This document shows positions 44,621 through 52,755 of a stretch of DNA of 64,000 nucleotides, piece after piece. The translations under genes were made by a program, and so were the position numbers. The notes beneath the pieces were generated by a model. That model made no database searches. It was not told the origin of the DNA and worked only from the letters and a program-made list of their open reading frames with translations. The stretch comes from Marinimicrobium sp. C6131. GTDB taxonomy: Bacteria; Pseudomonadota; Gammaproteobacteria; Pseudomonadales; Cellvibrionaceae. Position 1 is the first letter of the stretch. The number at the start of each line of letters is the position of its first letter. Where the stretch lies: positions 310,001 to 374,000 of the forward strand of contig NZ_CP110629.1 of the NCBI RefSeq assembly GCF_026153455.1. Reading direction: 5' to 3'.

Positions 44621-45718
44621 ATGTCTGAACAAGCCAAAAGTGCCCTCGAAAACGCCGTAAAAGCCGTCAAAGACCCCACAACCGGTCTGTCTTTGGGTGA
44701 ATTGGGGGTGACTCCCGAAGTTCACCTGGACGCTGGCGAAGCCGAAATCTCTCTTACCCTGGGCTACCCCGCCGAAGGTGTCGCGGAGGAACTGGCGGGC
44801 GCAGTTAATGAGGCCGTGTCGTCAATCGATGGCGTGGACTCGGTTGCGGTCAATCTCGACTGGGCCATTCCCGCCCGGGGCGGCGCCAATACCGGAGGCG
44901 AAATCCCCGGGGTGAAAAACATCATCGCCGTCGCCTCCGGCAAAGGTGGGGTTGGCAAATCCACCACCGCGGTCAATCTCGCCCTGGCCCTGGCCGCCGA
45001 GGGGGCCCGGGTGGGTATTCTCGATGCCGATATCTACGGCCCCAGCCAGCCCAAAATGCTGGGCGTGGGCCAGCGGCGGCCCGAGGTGGTGGATGTCGAT
45101 GGCAAGCAGATGATGGTGCCCATCGAAGCCCACGGCATCCAGTCCATCTCCATGGGTTACCTGGTCACCGAGCAGACCCCCATGGTCTGGCGCGGCCCTA
45201 TGGTCAGTGGCGCGCTGCAGCAACTGCTGACCCAGACCCGCTGGGACAATGTCGACTACCTGATTGTCGATATGCCCCCGGGCACCGGTGATATTCAACT
45301 GACGCTGTCCCAGAAAGTGCCGGTTACCGGTGCGGTGATTGTCACTACCCCCCAGGATATTGCTCTGTTGGATGCCCAGAAAGGCATTGAAATGTTCCGC
45401 AAAGTGAAGGTGCCGGTGTTGGGCGTAGTGGAGAACATGGCGGTCCACGTCTGCTCCAACTGTGGTCACGAAGAACACATTTTCGGGGCCGGTGGCGGTG
45501 AGCGTATTGCCCGGGATTACGATACGCGGCTCCTGGGGTCGCTGCCCCTGGATCTGTCCATTCGGGAAACCACTGACGGCGGCACGCCCACGGTGGCTGA
45601 TGATGCGGACTCGGCGATCAGTCAGCGCTATCGCGCTATTGCCCGGACGCTGGGGGCTACCTTATGGCAGCAGTCCGGTGGCTCGGGCGGGCCCGAGATA
45701 GCCGTGGTGGAAGATTAG
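44621..45718 (+). CDS. mrp: iron-sulfur cluster carrier ATPase Mrp/ApbC
   Basis: A cytoplasmic P-loop ATPase thought to carry 4Fe-4S clusters to target proteins. I start it at ATG 44621 (MSEQAKSALENAVK), 365 residues, although the frame stays open upstream through the repeat. An N-terminal DUF59/MIP18 domain (about 8-85) precedes the deviant Walker A SGKGGVGKST (about 107-116). DMPPGTGDIQLTL and the C-terminal cluster-binding CSNC (HVCSNCGHEEHIFG) follow. It is convergent with the GH16 gene. Confidence 0.95.
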   Translation: MSEQAKSALENAVKAVKDPTTGLSLGELGVTPEVHLDAGEAEISLTLGYPAEGVAEELAGAVNEAVSSIDGVDSVAVNLDWAIPARGGANTGGEIPGVKNIIAVASGKGGVGKSTTAVNLALALAAEGARVGILDADIYGPSQPKMLGVGQRRPEVVDVDGKQMMVPIEAHGIQSISMGYLVTEQTPMVWRGPMVSGALQQLLTQTRWDNVDYLIVDMPPGTGDIQLTLSQKVPVTGAVIVTTPQDIALLDAQKGIEMFRKVKVPVLGVVENMAVHVCSNCGHEEHIFGAGGGERIARDYDTRLLGSLPLDLSIRETTDGGTPTVADDADSAISQRYRAIARTLGATLWQQSGGSGGPEIAVVED

Positions 45719-45731
45719 TGCGAGGAGAAAA

Positions 45732-45761
45732 CCTGTCCGGCGACCTACGTCACCGGACAGG
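45732..45761. terminator. hairpin between mrp and the GH16 gene
   Basis: Nine-base arms CCTGTCCGG (45732-45740) and CCGGACAGG (45753-45761) sit between the two convergent genes, 14 bases after the mrp stop. The structure suits bidirectional termination although no strong U-tract follows. Confidence 0.6.
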
Positions 45762-45785
45762 CAGGTGGGACCCTTTAAAGGGAGG

Positions 45786-47732
45786 TTACTGACAGATACC
45801 GGTGCTGTTGGCGCTGTCGAAGGTCAGTGTTGTGTCGGCAACGTCGCTGACACAGAAGTTGACCGTGACACCGCCACTGGCGCTGGTGCTGGTAGTAAAG
45901 CTGGCTACGCCATTGGCATCGGTGGTGGCGGACTGGGTCTCACTCCAGGTGCCGGAGAAATTACCGGTTACGGTCGCGCCGCTGACCGGATCGCCCAGAT
46001 CGTCCGCAATGGTCACGGTGGCGGTGCCAAACTTCTGGCCGCGTCCGGCGCTTTCGGTGCCGGTGCTGACGCTGCTGACCACCACGGAGCTGGCCGCTTC
46101 ATCACCACCGCCGTCACCGGTCGAACCGCCCGCGCCCAGGATCGCAATGTTGTCGATCACATAGGTGTCGGAAGTAAAGGCATCGGGATCAATCAGGAAC
46201 ATGATCGAGTCGACGTCGGTGTTGGTGGTTTCGCCATCGATGCGATCAGCCAGGCGGAAACGCAGGGTCTGCCAGCCGTTGGCATGCTCAACGAAGGCTT
46301 CATACTTGCTGTGCCGTCCGGTGGGGTAGTTGTCCGCCGTGGCGGTCGCGGTATTTTCCAGTTGAACCAGGATCTGCTTGCCCACCAGGTTCGGATCGGT
46401 GTTGTTGACGTCCATGACGAAGGCTTTATCGCCGGTCAGGAAGGGCGCAACATCCGGCAGAGCGCTGGTGGTGGTCGCGATCACATCCCACTGGCTGGCG
46501 CCGTCGCGGGTGTAGGTCAGAACACCACCGGTGGTGTCGAACGTACCGGTATAGCTGGTGTAGGTCAGTGCGCTGTTGCCATCGAAGTCGTCCAGAACCG
46601 TCTCCACACCGTGATCCGGCTCAATGAACACCGGGATGTTGAGGGTATGGGTGCCGCAACTGTTGGAAACCTCTACCGACAGGTTACCCGACGTCGCACC
46701 CGTGTAATCCACTTGCGCGGTAGCCGTACCCTGGCCAGTCAGCGTGGCCCCGGCCGGGACGCTCCAGGTGTAGGTGCTGTCGGTGCCGACTTCGCCCACC
46801 AGGTCATAGGTGGCCGATTCGTTCGGTGCGACGATGTGGGGACCGTCGATGGCCGGTTGACCCTGGTCATAGACGCGGACGTAGTCCACTTCCATGGAAA
46901 CCGGGAAAATGCTGTCATCGGGCGTACCGCCCCAGGTGCCACCCACCGCGACGTTCAGCAGGAAGTGATACTGGTAGTTCTCGAAAGTCCACCAGCTGCT
47001 GTTTTCTATGTCTGATGAAGTGATGGTTGAGTACAGAATGTCGTCGACATACCAACGCATTTCATAAGGCGTCCACTCAATGGCGTAGGTATGGAAACCG
47101 TCGGACCACTTTTCCGGCTGGCTCAGGATGTGGGCGCCGGTAAAGGAGTTGTCGGGCCAGGCCTCGCCGTAGTGGATGGTGCCGTGGGCTAGCATGGACG
47201 CCTGGCCGGTAGATTCCAGGATGTCGATCTCACCGCTCATCGGCCAGCCAACGTCTGGATCGGTGGGTAGCATCCAGAACGCGGGCCACAGGCCCTGGCC
47301 TTCCGGCAGCTTGATCCGGGCCTCAAACCGGCCGTTGGTCCACTGGCCGCTGTCCGGCATATTCGCGGTGCGAATGCGCCCGGAGGTGTAGTTATTGGCC
47401 TTGACCCGCTCCTTGCGGGCGGTGATCTTCAGTGTGCCGTTGGACACTTCGAGGTTGTTGGCGCTGTAGGACTGCAGCTCGTTGTTACCCCAGCCACAAA
47501 TCCCGTAGTCGCAGCCGTCACCTTCCTGGATATCCCAGACGTTGGTGTTCAGCGCGGAACCATCAAATTCGTCGCTCCAGACCAGATTTTGGCACTGCTG
47601 GGCCTGGGCCGAGCCTGCGGAAAAGGCCAGAATGCCCGCCAGCGCGGCCGACAGCCCCAGGCGTCGCTTGACCGATGGTGTGTTGTCACGACCTTGGGAG
47701 TCGGGGACCGGTGTCTTATGGTTATATCTCAT
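45786..47732 (-). CDS. GH16 beta-glucanase (laminarinase-like), multidomain, secreted
   Basis: A secreted endo-acting beta-1,3(4)-glucanase candidate of 648 residues. The signal peptide (about 20-45, LSAALAGILAFSAGSAQAQ) is long because of a charged N-terminus; an internal start is possible. The GH16 domain (about 47-295) has the catalytic GEIDILESTG motif and WPAFWMLP. It is followed by a PKD-like domain (about 300-370), a carbohydrate-binding-like jelly roll (about 375-535), a Gly/Asp-rich linker and a C-terminal Ig-like (Big-1 type) domain. The ExDxxE triad is intact. Substrate among laminarin, agar or lichenan is not fixed by sequence. Confidence 0.9.
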   Translation of the reverse strand: MRYNHKTPVPDSQGRDNTPSVKRRLGLSAALAGILAFSAGSAQAQQCQNLVWSDEFDGSALNTNVWDIQEGDGCDYGICGWGNNELQSYSANNLEVSNGTLKITARKERVKANNYTSGRIRTANMPDSGQWTNGRFEARIKLPEGQGLWPAFWMLPTDPDVGWPMSGEIDILESTGQASMLAHGTIHYGEAWPDNSFTGAHILSQPEKWSDGFHTYAIEWTPYEMRWYVDDILYSTITSSDIENSSWWTFENYQYHFLLNVAVGGTWGGTPDDSIFPVSMEVDYVRVYDQGQPAIDGPHIVAPNESATYDLVGEVGTDSTYTWSVPAGATLTGQGTATAQVDYTGATSGNLSVEVSNSCGTHTLNIPVFIEPDHGVETVLDDFDGNSALTYTSYTGTFDTTGGVLTYTRDGASQWDVIATTTSALPDVAPFLTGDKAFVMDVNNTDPNLVGKQILVQLENTATATADNYPTGRHSKYEAFVEHANGWQTLRFRLADRIDGETTNTDVDSIMFLIDPDAFTSDTYVIDNIAILGAGGSTGDGGGDEAASSVVVSSVSTGTESAGRGQKFGTATVTIADDLGDPVSGATVTGNFSGTWSETQSATTDANGVASFTTSTSASGGVTVNFCVSDVADTTLTFDSANSTGICQ

Positions 47733-48033
47733 GCCGTTGTACCTTTGTTATATATAAAAATGGTATCGCGGTCGTTGTGCGGCCCTGCTCAAAAACCGCA
47801 GTGTCAACTTACGCTTCGGCGGGTAGGGGGTCGTCCCACTTTGGCGCATGAATCAAAGAGGGACATGGCCCGGCGTAAAGTGGGACGCCGATTATTCCCG
47901 CGAGGGCTGTGTTTCCGGGCACCGGGTGTGGCGCCGATCCGAAGAGGCCTTGCAAAGGTGGGATTTGTGCGTGAAAACCGCTATGATGCGCCCCCTCCAG
48001 TTTCAACCGAATGGCCCTCTGTGGGAGAACCCG
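47733..48033. other. divergent intergenic region between GH16 gene and dcd
   Basis: About 300 bases. TATATATAA near 47740-47757 may serve the GH16 gene. TATGAT at 47982-47987 may be the dcd -10, but its -35 position is poor. A frame from 47848 is continuous with dcd but has no recognisable coding character before ATG 48034. Nothing else seen. Confidence 0.5.
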
Positions 48034-48603
48034 ATGAGTATCAAGTCTGACAAGTGGATGCGCCGCATGGCGGAGCAGGAAGGCATGATTGAGCCCTTTG
48101 AACCGGGGCAGGTGCGCTATGATGCAAACGGCGAGCGGATGATCTCCTACGGCACTTCCAGCTATGGCTACGATGTGCGCTGTGCCGACGAGTTCAAGAT
48201 CTTTACCAATGTCTACTCATCGGTAGTCGACCCCAAGAACTTCGACGATAACAGCTTTGTCGACGTCAAGAGTGATGTGTGCATCATTCCGCCCAACTCC
48301 TTTGCTCTGGCCCGGACGGTGGAGTATTTCCGGATTCCGCGCAATATCCTGACGGTGTGCCTGGGCAAATCGACCTATGCCCGCTGCGGCATAATAGTCA
48401 ACGTGACTCCGCTGGAGCCCGAGTGGGAAGGCCATGTGACCCTGGAGTTCTCCAACACGACGCCCTTGCCGGCGAAAATCTATGCCAATGAAGGCGTGGC
48501 TCAGATGCTGTTTTTCGAGTCCGACGAGGTATGCGAGACGTCCTACCGGGACCGGGGCGGTAAGTACCAGGGCCAGCGCGGCGTCACTTTGCCGAAAACC
48601 TGA
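48034..48603 (+). CDS. dcd: dCTP deaminase
   Basis: Deaminates dCTP to dUTP, feeding thymidylate synthesis. The 189-residue protein starts at ATG 48034 with GGGAG upstream. It contains the trimer-type core VDVKSDVCIIPPNSFALA, the KSTYARCGI substrate segment and VTPLEPEWEGHVTLEFSN with the catalytic glutamate. A C-terminal lid (GKYQGQRGVTLPKT) matches the Dcd type. The final 20 bases overlap the end of the Sco gene on the other strand. Confidence 0.95.
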   Translation: MSIKSDKWMRRMAEQEGMIEPFEPGQVRYDANGERMISYGTSSYGYDVRCADEFKIFTNVYSSVVDPKNFDDNSFVDVKSDVCIIPPNSFALARTVEYFRIPRNILTVCLGKSTYARCGIIVNVTPLEPEWEGHVTLEFSNTTPLPAKIYANEGVAQMLFFESDEVCETSYRDRGGKYQGQRGVTLPKT

Positions 48604-49249
48604 TACCGTCGTTCTGCGCTGCATAGTAGCCCCGCACAGCGCGGTAATCTTTCAGTAGCTGATCGACCGTGAACTGATAGTGACCGCGCTCATCCCGCTG
48701 GGGCTTGAACACCGCCTGCAGTTGCCCCCGGGGGTTGAGCAAAAACAGCATCAATCCGTGCTCAACGCCTTCCGGGCGGACCCGTCCCACCATCCCCAAT
48801 CCCTGCTCAAAGCTCTTGTGCTTCCGACGGCTCTGTTCTGCGCGCGTCAACCCGATGAATTTGGGGTGGAAGTAGGGCACATACTGCGCAAGTACCTCCG
48901 GCCGGTCCCGTTCACCGTCGATACTGTAAAAGAGCACTTGCAGGTCGGTGTAGGTCTGCTCCTGCTCCAGCCGGTCCAGCATCCCGGCCACCTTCACCAA
49001 TGTCAGGGGGCAGATATCAGGGCAGTGCGTGTAGCCGTAGGACACCAGGTGCCATTGCCCTTTGAGGTCCGCTCGACTGAACGGTTCTCCCCGGTGGTCG
49101 ACCAGGGTAAAAGGCTCCAGCTTGCGTGCCGGTTGCAGGTAAGCGCCCTGCACGGCAGGTGGTGGAGCGTAATGCGTCAGGATGTAATAGGCCGTGGCGC
49201 CAGACAGGAGTAGTAACAGGCAAGTGGCGACCAGAATCCAGCGGCGCAT
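48584..49249 (-). CDS. Sco1/SenC-type copper chaperone
   Basis: A membrane-anchored thioredoxin-fold protein that helps load CuA in cytochrome c oxidase subunit II. I start it at ATG 49249 (MRRWILVATC), three bases from the subunit IV stop; 221 residues. An N-terminal membrane helix is followed by the copper motif CPDIC (in YTHCPDICPL) and a distal histidine in VEHGLMLF. It is the last gene of the oxidase operon, so co-expression with its target is expected. The end overlaps dcd. Confidence 0.9.
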   Translation of the reverse strand: MRRWILVATCLLLLLSGATAYYILTHYAPPPAVQGAYLQPARKLEPFTLVDHRGEPFSRADLKGQWHLVSYGYTHCPDICPLTLVKVAGMLDRLEQEQTYTDLQVLFYSIDGERDRPEVLAQYVPYFHPKFIGLTRAEQSRRKHKSFEQGLGMVGRVRPEGVEHGLMLFLLNPRGQLQAVFKPQRDERGHYQFTVDQLLKDYRAVRGYYAAQNDGIRFSAK

Positions 49250-49251
49250 GG

Positions 49252-49596
49252 TCAGGGCGTCCCACGGATCCACCCGAAACTGAGAAACGTCAGGCGGCTC
49301 CAGTCAATGTAGCTCGCTTCGATAGCCATCAGGGCAATGAAAATCAGGATGGCAAACAGTGGCACAATGATGATGAACTTGAGCGCGAAACGCTCCCAGG
49401 CAAAATGCATGAATATCGCCACAATCAAGCCGGCTTTGAGCATCATGAACAACAGAATCAGAGACCAGCGCAGCGCGCCTTCCAGTTGAAAATAATCCAC
49501 CAGGTAAGAAAACAGGCTCAGCACAAACAACAGCAGCCATACCTTGAGGTAAAGACCAATCGGGTGCTGTTGGCCGACGGTTTCCACATCACTCAT
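49252..49596 (-). CDS. cytochrome c oxidase subunit IV family protein
   Basis: A 114-residue protein with three membrane helices (about 15-35, 43-65 and 72-95). HPIGLYLKVWLLLFVLSLFSYL and MMLKAGLIVAIFMHF are typical of the bacterial prokaryotic-subunit-IV (CyoD/CaaD-like) family. It lacks redox ligands and is structural. It sits between subunit III and Sco in the operon. Confidence 0.88.
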   Translation of the reverse strand: MSDVETVGQQHPIGLYLKVWLLLFVLSLFSYLVDYFQLEGALRWSLILLFMMLKAGLIVAIFMHFAWERFALKFIIIVPLFAILIFIALMAIEASYIDWSRLTFLSFGWIRGTP

Positions 49597-49604
49597 AACT
49601 CACC

Positions 49605-50285
49605 TCACCACAGATAGAAAAAGGCGAAAATAAACACCCAGACCAGATCGACAAAGTGCCAGTAGAGCCCGGCGATCTCGACAATTTCGTAGCCTTTTTT
49701 CTCATAGTCTCCGCGCCTCACTTTGCGTGCGACGATGGTCAGATAGATGACGCCCCCGGTGACGTGCAGGCCGTGGAAGCCGGTAATCATGAAAAACACC
49801 GCGCCGAACTGCTCGGCACCGAACGGGTTGCCCCAGGGACGAATGCCCTCTTCCACGATCAGCTTGGTCCACTCAAACGCCTGTAATCCGACAAAGCTTG
49901 CACCCAGCAGTGCGGTCGCCATCATGAACAGAAACGTTTTCTGCCGTTCGCGTCGATACGCCCAGTTCACCGCCATGGCCATGGTGCCGCTGCTGGTGAT
50001 CAGAATGAACGTCATGATGGCAATGAGTAACAGCGGAAGGTGGGCGCCAAACAACTCCATGGCGAAGATTTCGCTGGCCGGCGGCCAGGGCTCCGAGGCC
50101 GACATGCGTACCGACATGTAACCGATCAGAAACAGACTGAAAATGAAGGTGTCACCCACCAGAAACACCCACATCATCAGTTTGCCCCAGGGCATGTCGA
50201 ACGCCTGCTTGTCGGCTGACCAGTCGACGACCAGACTGTCCCAGCCAGAGGTGTCGAGATGAGTGTCGGGCTTATCGGTGTTCAT
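49605..50285 (-). CDS. ctaE: cytochrome c oxidase subunit III
   Basis: A 226-residue heme-copper oxidase subunit III with about five to seven membrane helices. Conserved segments are WGKLMMWVFLVGDTFIF, TSSGTMAMAVNWAYRR, FEWTKLI and FMITGFHGLHVTGGVIYL, with the C-terminal GLYWHFVDLVWVFIF. It supports the catalytic subunit and proton uptake. It is one of two subunit III-like genes in tandem; this copy has the complete family signature. The symbol is by analogy only. Confidence 0.9.
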   Translation of the reverse strand: MNTDKPDTHLDTSGWDSLVVDWSADKQAFDMPWGKLMMWVFLVGDTFIFSLFLIGYMSVRMSASEPWPPASEIFAMELFGAHLPLLLIAIMTFILITSSGTMAMAVNWAYRRERQKTFLFMMATALLGASFVGLQAFEWTKLIVEEGIRPWGNPFGAEQFGAVFFMITGFHGLHVTGGVIYLTIVARKVRRGDYEKKGYEIVEIAGLYWHFVDLVWVFIFAFFYLW

Positions 50286-50289
50286 GGGA

Positions 50290-50976
50290 CTAGGCCTCCA
50301 GTCCGCACAGGATCGCCAGGGCTCGATAGGTATCCGCCGAGCGGGTCAGCAACCAGAAAAGCATTACCCAGACCGCCAGCAGGTAGTGCCAGTAGAGCGC
50401 GCACAGGCGCAGACTGTCGATGATGGTTCGTGCCGCCGCGGCCCGCCACATGTGCCGCAGGGGACGGTACAGGACGCCAAGCCCCACCAGCAGGTGGATA
50501 CCGTGCACCCCGGTGAACAGGAAGAAGTAGCTGCTGGCGGGGTTACTGCGCACGCCATACCCCATATCGCTGAGAATCTGCCATAACCACAGCTGGGCGA
50601 TCAGGAATTGCAGCGCCAGAAAGCCGGCCCCGAGTAACGCCGCCAGGCTCAGACCGGGCTGGCTGGCCCGGGCCGCGTTCAGCGAGACCTGCATCAGCAC
50701 ACTGCTGAAGACCAGAAGACCCGTGTTTACCCAGAGCCGCGTCGTGTTGCTCAGGGGGCGCCAGGCGTCCCCGGCCAGGGCTTCAAAACCGGGATATTGG
50801 GAGTGGGTCAGAAAAGTCACGGCGAACAGGGAAAACAGTACGGTGGCGATCGCCAGAAACAGCGTCAAGGCGATGCGACGACTCTGAAATTCCCGCTGCG
50901 GTGAATCAAACGGGGCATTGGCTGGCACGGATTCTTCGAGCCAGGATTTTTCCGTCAGTGCGTGCCAGAGTCTCAT
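50290..50976 (-). CDS. second cytochrome c oxidase subunit III-like protein
   Basis: A 228-residue membrane protein starting at ATG 50976, which overlaps the subunit I stop as ATGA. The open frame continues upstream to 51144 but is not used. It keeps the subunit III core (FFLFTGVHGIHLLVGLGVLY and CALYWHYLLAVWVMLFWL), with five or more helices, but the N-terminal half diverges. It may be a paralogue forming a pair with the next gene, as in other marine gammaproteobacterial oxidase operons. No ligands are present. Confidence 0.82.
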   Translation of the reverse strand: MRLWHALTEKSWLEESVPANAPFDSPQREFQSRRIALTLFLAIATVLFSLFAVTFLTHSQYPGFEALAGDAWRPLSNTTRLWVNTGLLVFSSVLMQVSLNAARASQPGLSLAALLGAGFLALQFLIAQLWLWQILSDMGYGVRSNPASSYFFLFTGVHGIHLLVGLGVLYRPLRHMWRAAAARTIIDSLRLCALYWHYLLAVWVMLFWLLTRSADTYRALAILCGLEA

Positions 50977-52730
50977 GACGACGCCTCCTGTGTTGGACGT
51001 TTGCGAACCTGATCCGGGGGCAGATTCTGGGGAATGTAGTCGTCTTCGCAGTCCGGAACGCTGTAGGCGTAGGCCCAGCGGTACACTTTCGGACTCTCGG
51101 GTCCCCAGTTGCCGTGCCGGGGCGGCAGGTCGGGGGTCTGCCATTCCAGGGTGGTGGCGTGCCAGGGGTTGCGTTCGGTGGGGGCGCCCCGCTTCAGACT
51201 CCAGAACAGGTTGATGATGAAAATCAGTTGGGCCAGGCCGACGATCAGCGCCGAAACGGTGATGCCTGCGTTGAGTGTCTGGGCGGAGTCCGGCACGAAC
51301 CCGGTCTCCCCCATGGCGTAATAGCGGCGGGGCACGCCGAGAAAGCCCAGGTAGTGCATGGGAAGGTAAATCGCATAGGTCCCAAGAAAGGTAACCCAGA
51401 AATGCAGCTTCCCCAACCCTTGATGCAGGGTGCGCCCGGTGATCAGCGGGTACCAGTGATAGATCGCGGCGAACAGGACCATGATGGGAGAGACCCCCAT
51501 GACCATATGGAAGTGCGCCACCACAAAATAAGTGTCAGACAGGGGCAGGTCGACCACCACATTGCCGAGGAACAGGCCGCTCAGGCCACCGTGCGTGAAG
51601 GTGAAAATGAAGCCGATGGCGAACAGCATGGGCACCGTCAGATGAATGTTGCCCCGCCACAGGGTCAGTATCCAGTTGTACACCTTGATGGCGGTGGGCA
51701 CGGCGATAATCAGGGTGGTGGTGGCAAAGAAAAACCCGAAGGTGGGGTTCATACCGCTGACGTACATATGATGCGCCCAGACCACGAAGCTGAGCAGTCC
51801 GATAATGACAATGGCCCAGACCATCATCCGGTAACCGAAAATGTTCTTTCGCGCGTGAGTGGCAAGAATGTCGGACACGATACCAAAGGCGGGCAGGGCG
51901 ACGATGTACACCTCTGGATGACCGAAAAACCAGAACAGGTGCTGGAACAATAAGGGGCTGCCGTCGGTGTAATCCAGGCTTTCTCCCAGCGATACCAGAG
52001 CGGGCATGAAGAAACTCGTCCCCACGGTCTTGTCCAGGAGCATCATGATGGCGCTGACCAGCAGGGCGGGGAAGGCCAGCAGGCCCATGATGGTGGCGAT
52101 GAAGATGCCCCACAACGTCAGTGGCATGCGCATCAGGGTCATGCCGGCTGCTCGGGCCTGCAGAATGGTGGTGACGTAGTTGAGTCCGCCCATGGTGAAG
52201 GCGACGATGAAAATGGCCAGCGAAGCGAGCATGCAGATGATGCCCCAGTCATAACCCGGTGTGCCCTGCAGGATGGTCTGCGGTGGGTAGAGTGTCCAGC
52301 CCGCGCCGGTTGGCCCCTCTGGCACGAAAAAGCTCGCCAATAACACGATGACGGCCAACAGATAGGTCCAGTAGCTGAGCATGTTGAGGTAGGGAAAGAC
52401 CATGTCACGGGCGCCAATCATCAGCGGAATCAGATAATTGCCGAAACCGCCCAATAAAATTGCCGTCAACAGATAGATGACCATGATCATCCCGTGCATG
52501 GTGACAAACTGCAGGTAGGAATTCGGGTTGATGAAGTCAAAGGTGTCCGGGAAGCCCAATTGCAGTCGCATCAGAGCCGACAGCACCAGCGCCACCAGAC
52601 CGACAAACACCGCCGTCAGTGCGTACTGAATGGCGATGACCTTGTGATCCTGACTCCAGATGTATTTGCTGATAAATCCGGTGGGCTCGTGGGTGGCCAC
52701 CGGTTGATCGGCCAGAGCGGTGTATTTCAT
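50973..52730 (-). CDS. ctaD: cytochrome c oxidase subunit I
   Basis: The catalytic subunit of an A-type heme-copper oxidase, 585 residues, starting at ATG 52730. Twelve helices carry haem a, haem a3 and CuB. GHPEVY has the crosslinked His-Tyr pair, VVWAHHMYVSGM the CuB histidines, and DTYFVVAHFHMVMG the haem ligands. The D-pathway region precedes these. Start chosen because the upstream 20 residues lie in the intergenic region. It reduces oxygen to water and pumps protons. Confidence 0.95.
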   Translation of the reverse strand: MKYTALADQPVATHEPTGFISKYIWSQDHKVIAIQYALTAVFVGLVALVLSALMRLQLGFPDTFDFINPNSYLQFVTMHGMIMVIYLLTAILLGGFGNYLIPLMIGARDMVFPYLNMLSYWTYLLAVIVLLASFFVPEGPTGAGWTLYPPQTILQGTPGYDWGIICMLASLAIFIVAFTMGGLNYVTTILQARAAGMTLMRMPLTLWGIFIATIMGLLAFPALLVSAIMMLLDKTVGTSFFMPALVSLGESLDYTDGSPLLFQHLFWFFGHPEVYIVALPAFGIVSDILATHARKNIFGYRMMVWAIVIIGLLSFVVWAHHMYVSGMNPTFGFFFATTTLIIAVPTAIKVYNWILTLWRGNIHLTVPMLFAIGFIFTFTHGGLSGLFLGNVVVDLPLSDTYFVVAHFHMVMGVSPIMVLFAAIYHWYPLITGRTLHQGLGKLHFWVTFLGTYAIYLPMHYLGFLGVPRRYYAMGETGFVPDSAQTLNAGITVSALIVGLAQLIFIINLFWSLKRGAPTERNPWHATTLEWQTPDLPPRHGNWGPESPKVYRWAYAYSVPDCEDDYIPQNLPPDQVRKRPTQEASS

Positions 52731-52755
52731 ACCGGATCCTCGGACAGTGCTCGGT

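Noticed and set aside
47848..48033. 62-residue N-terminal extension of dcd
   Set aside because: Dcd homologues of about 189 residues begin at the ATG at 48034, which has its own ribosome binding site.
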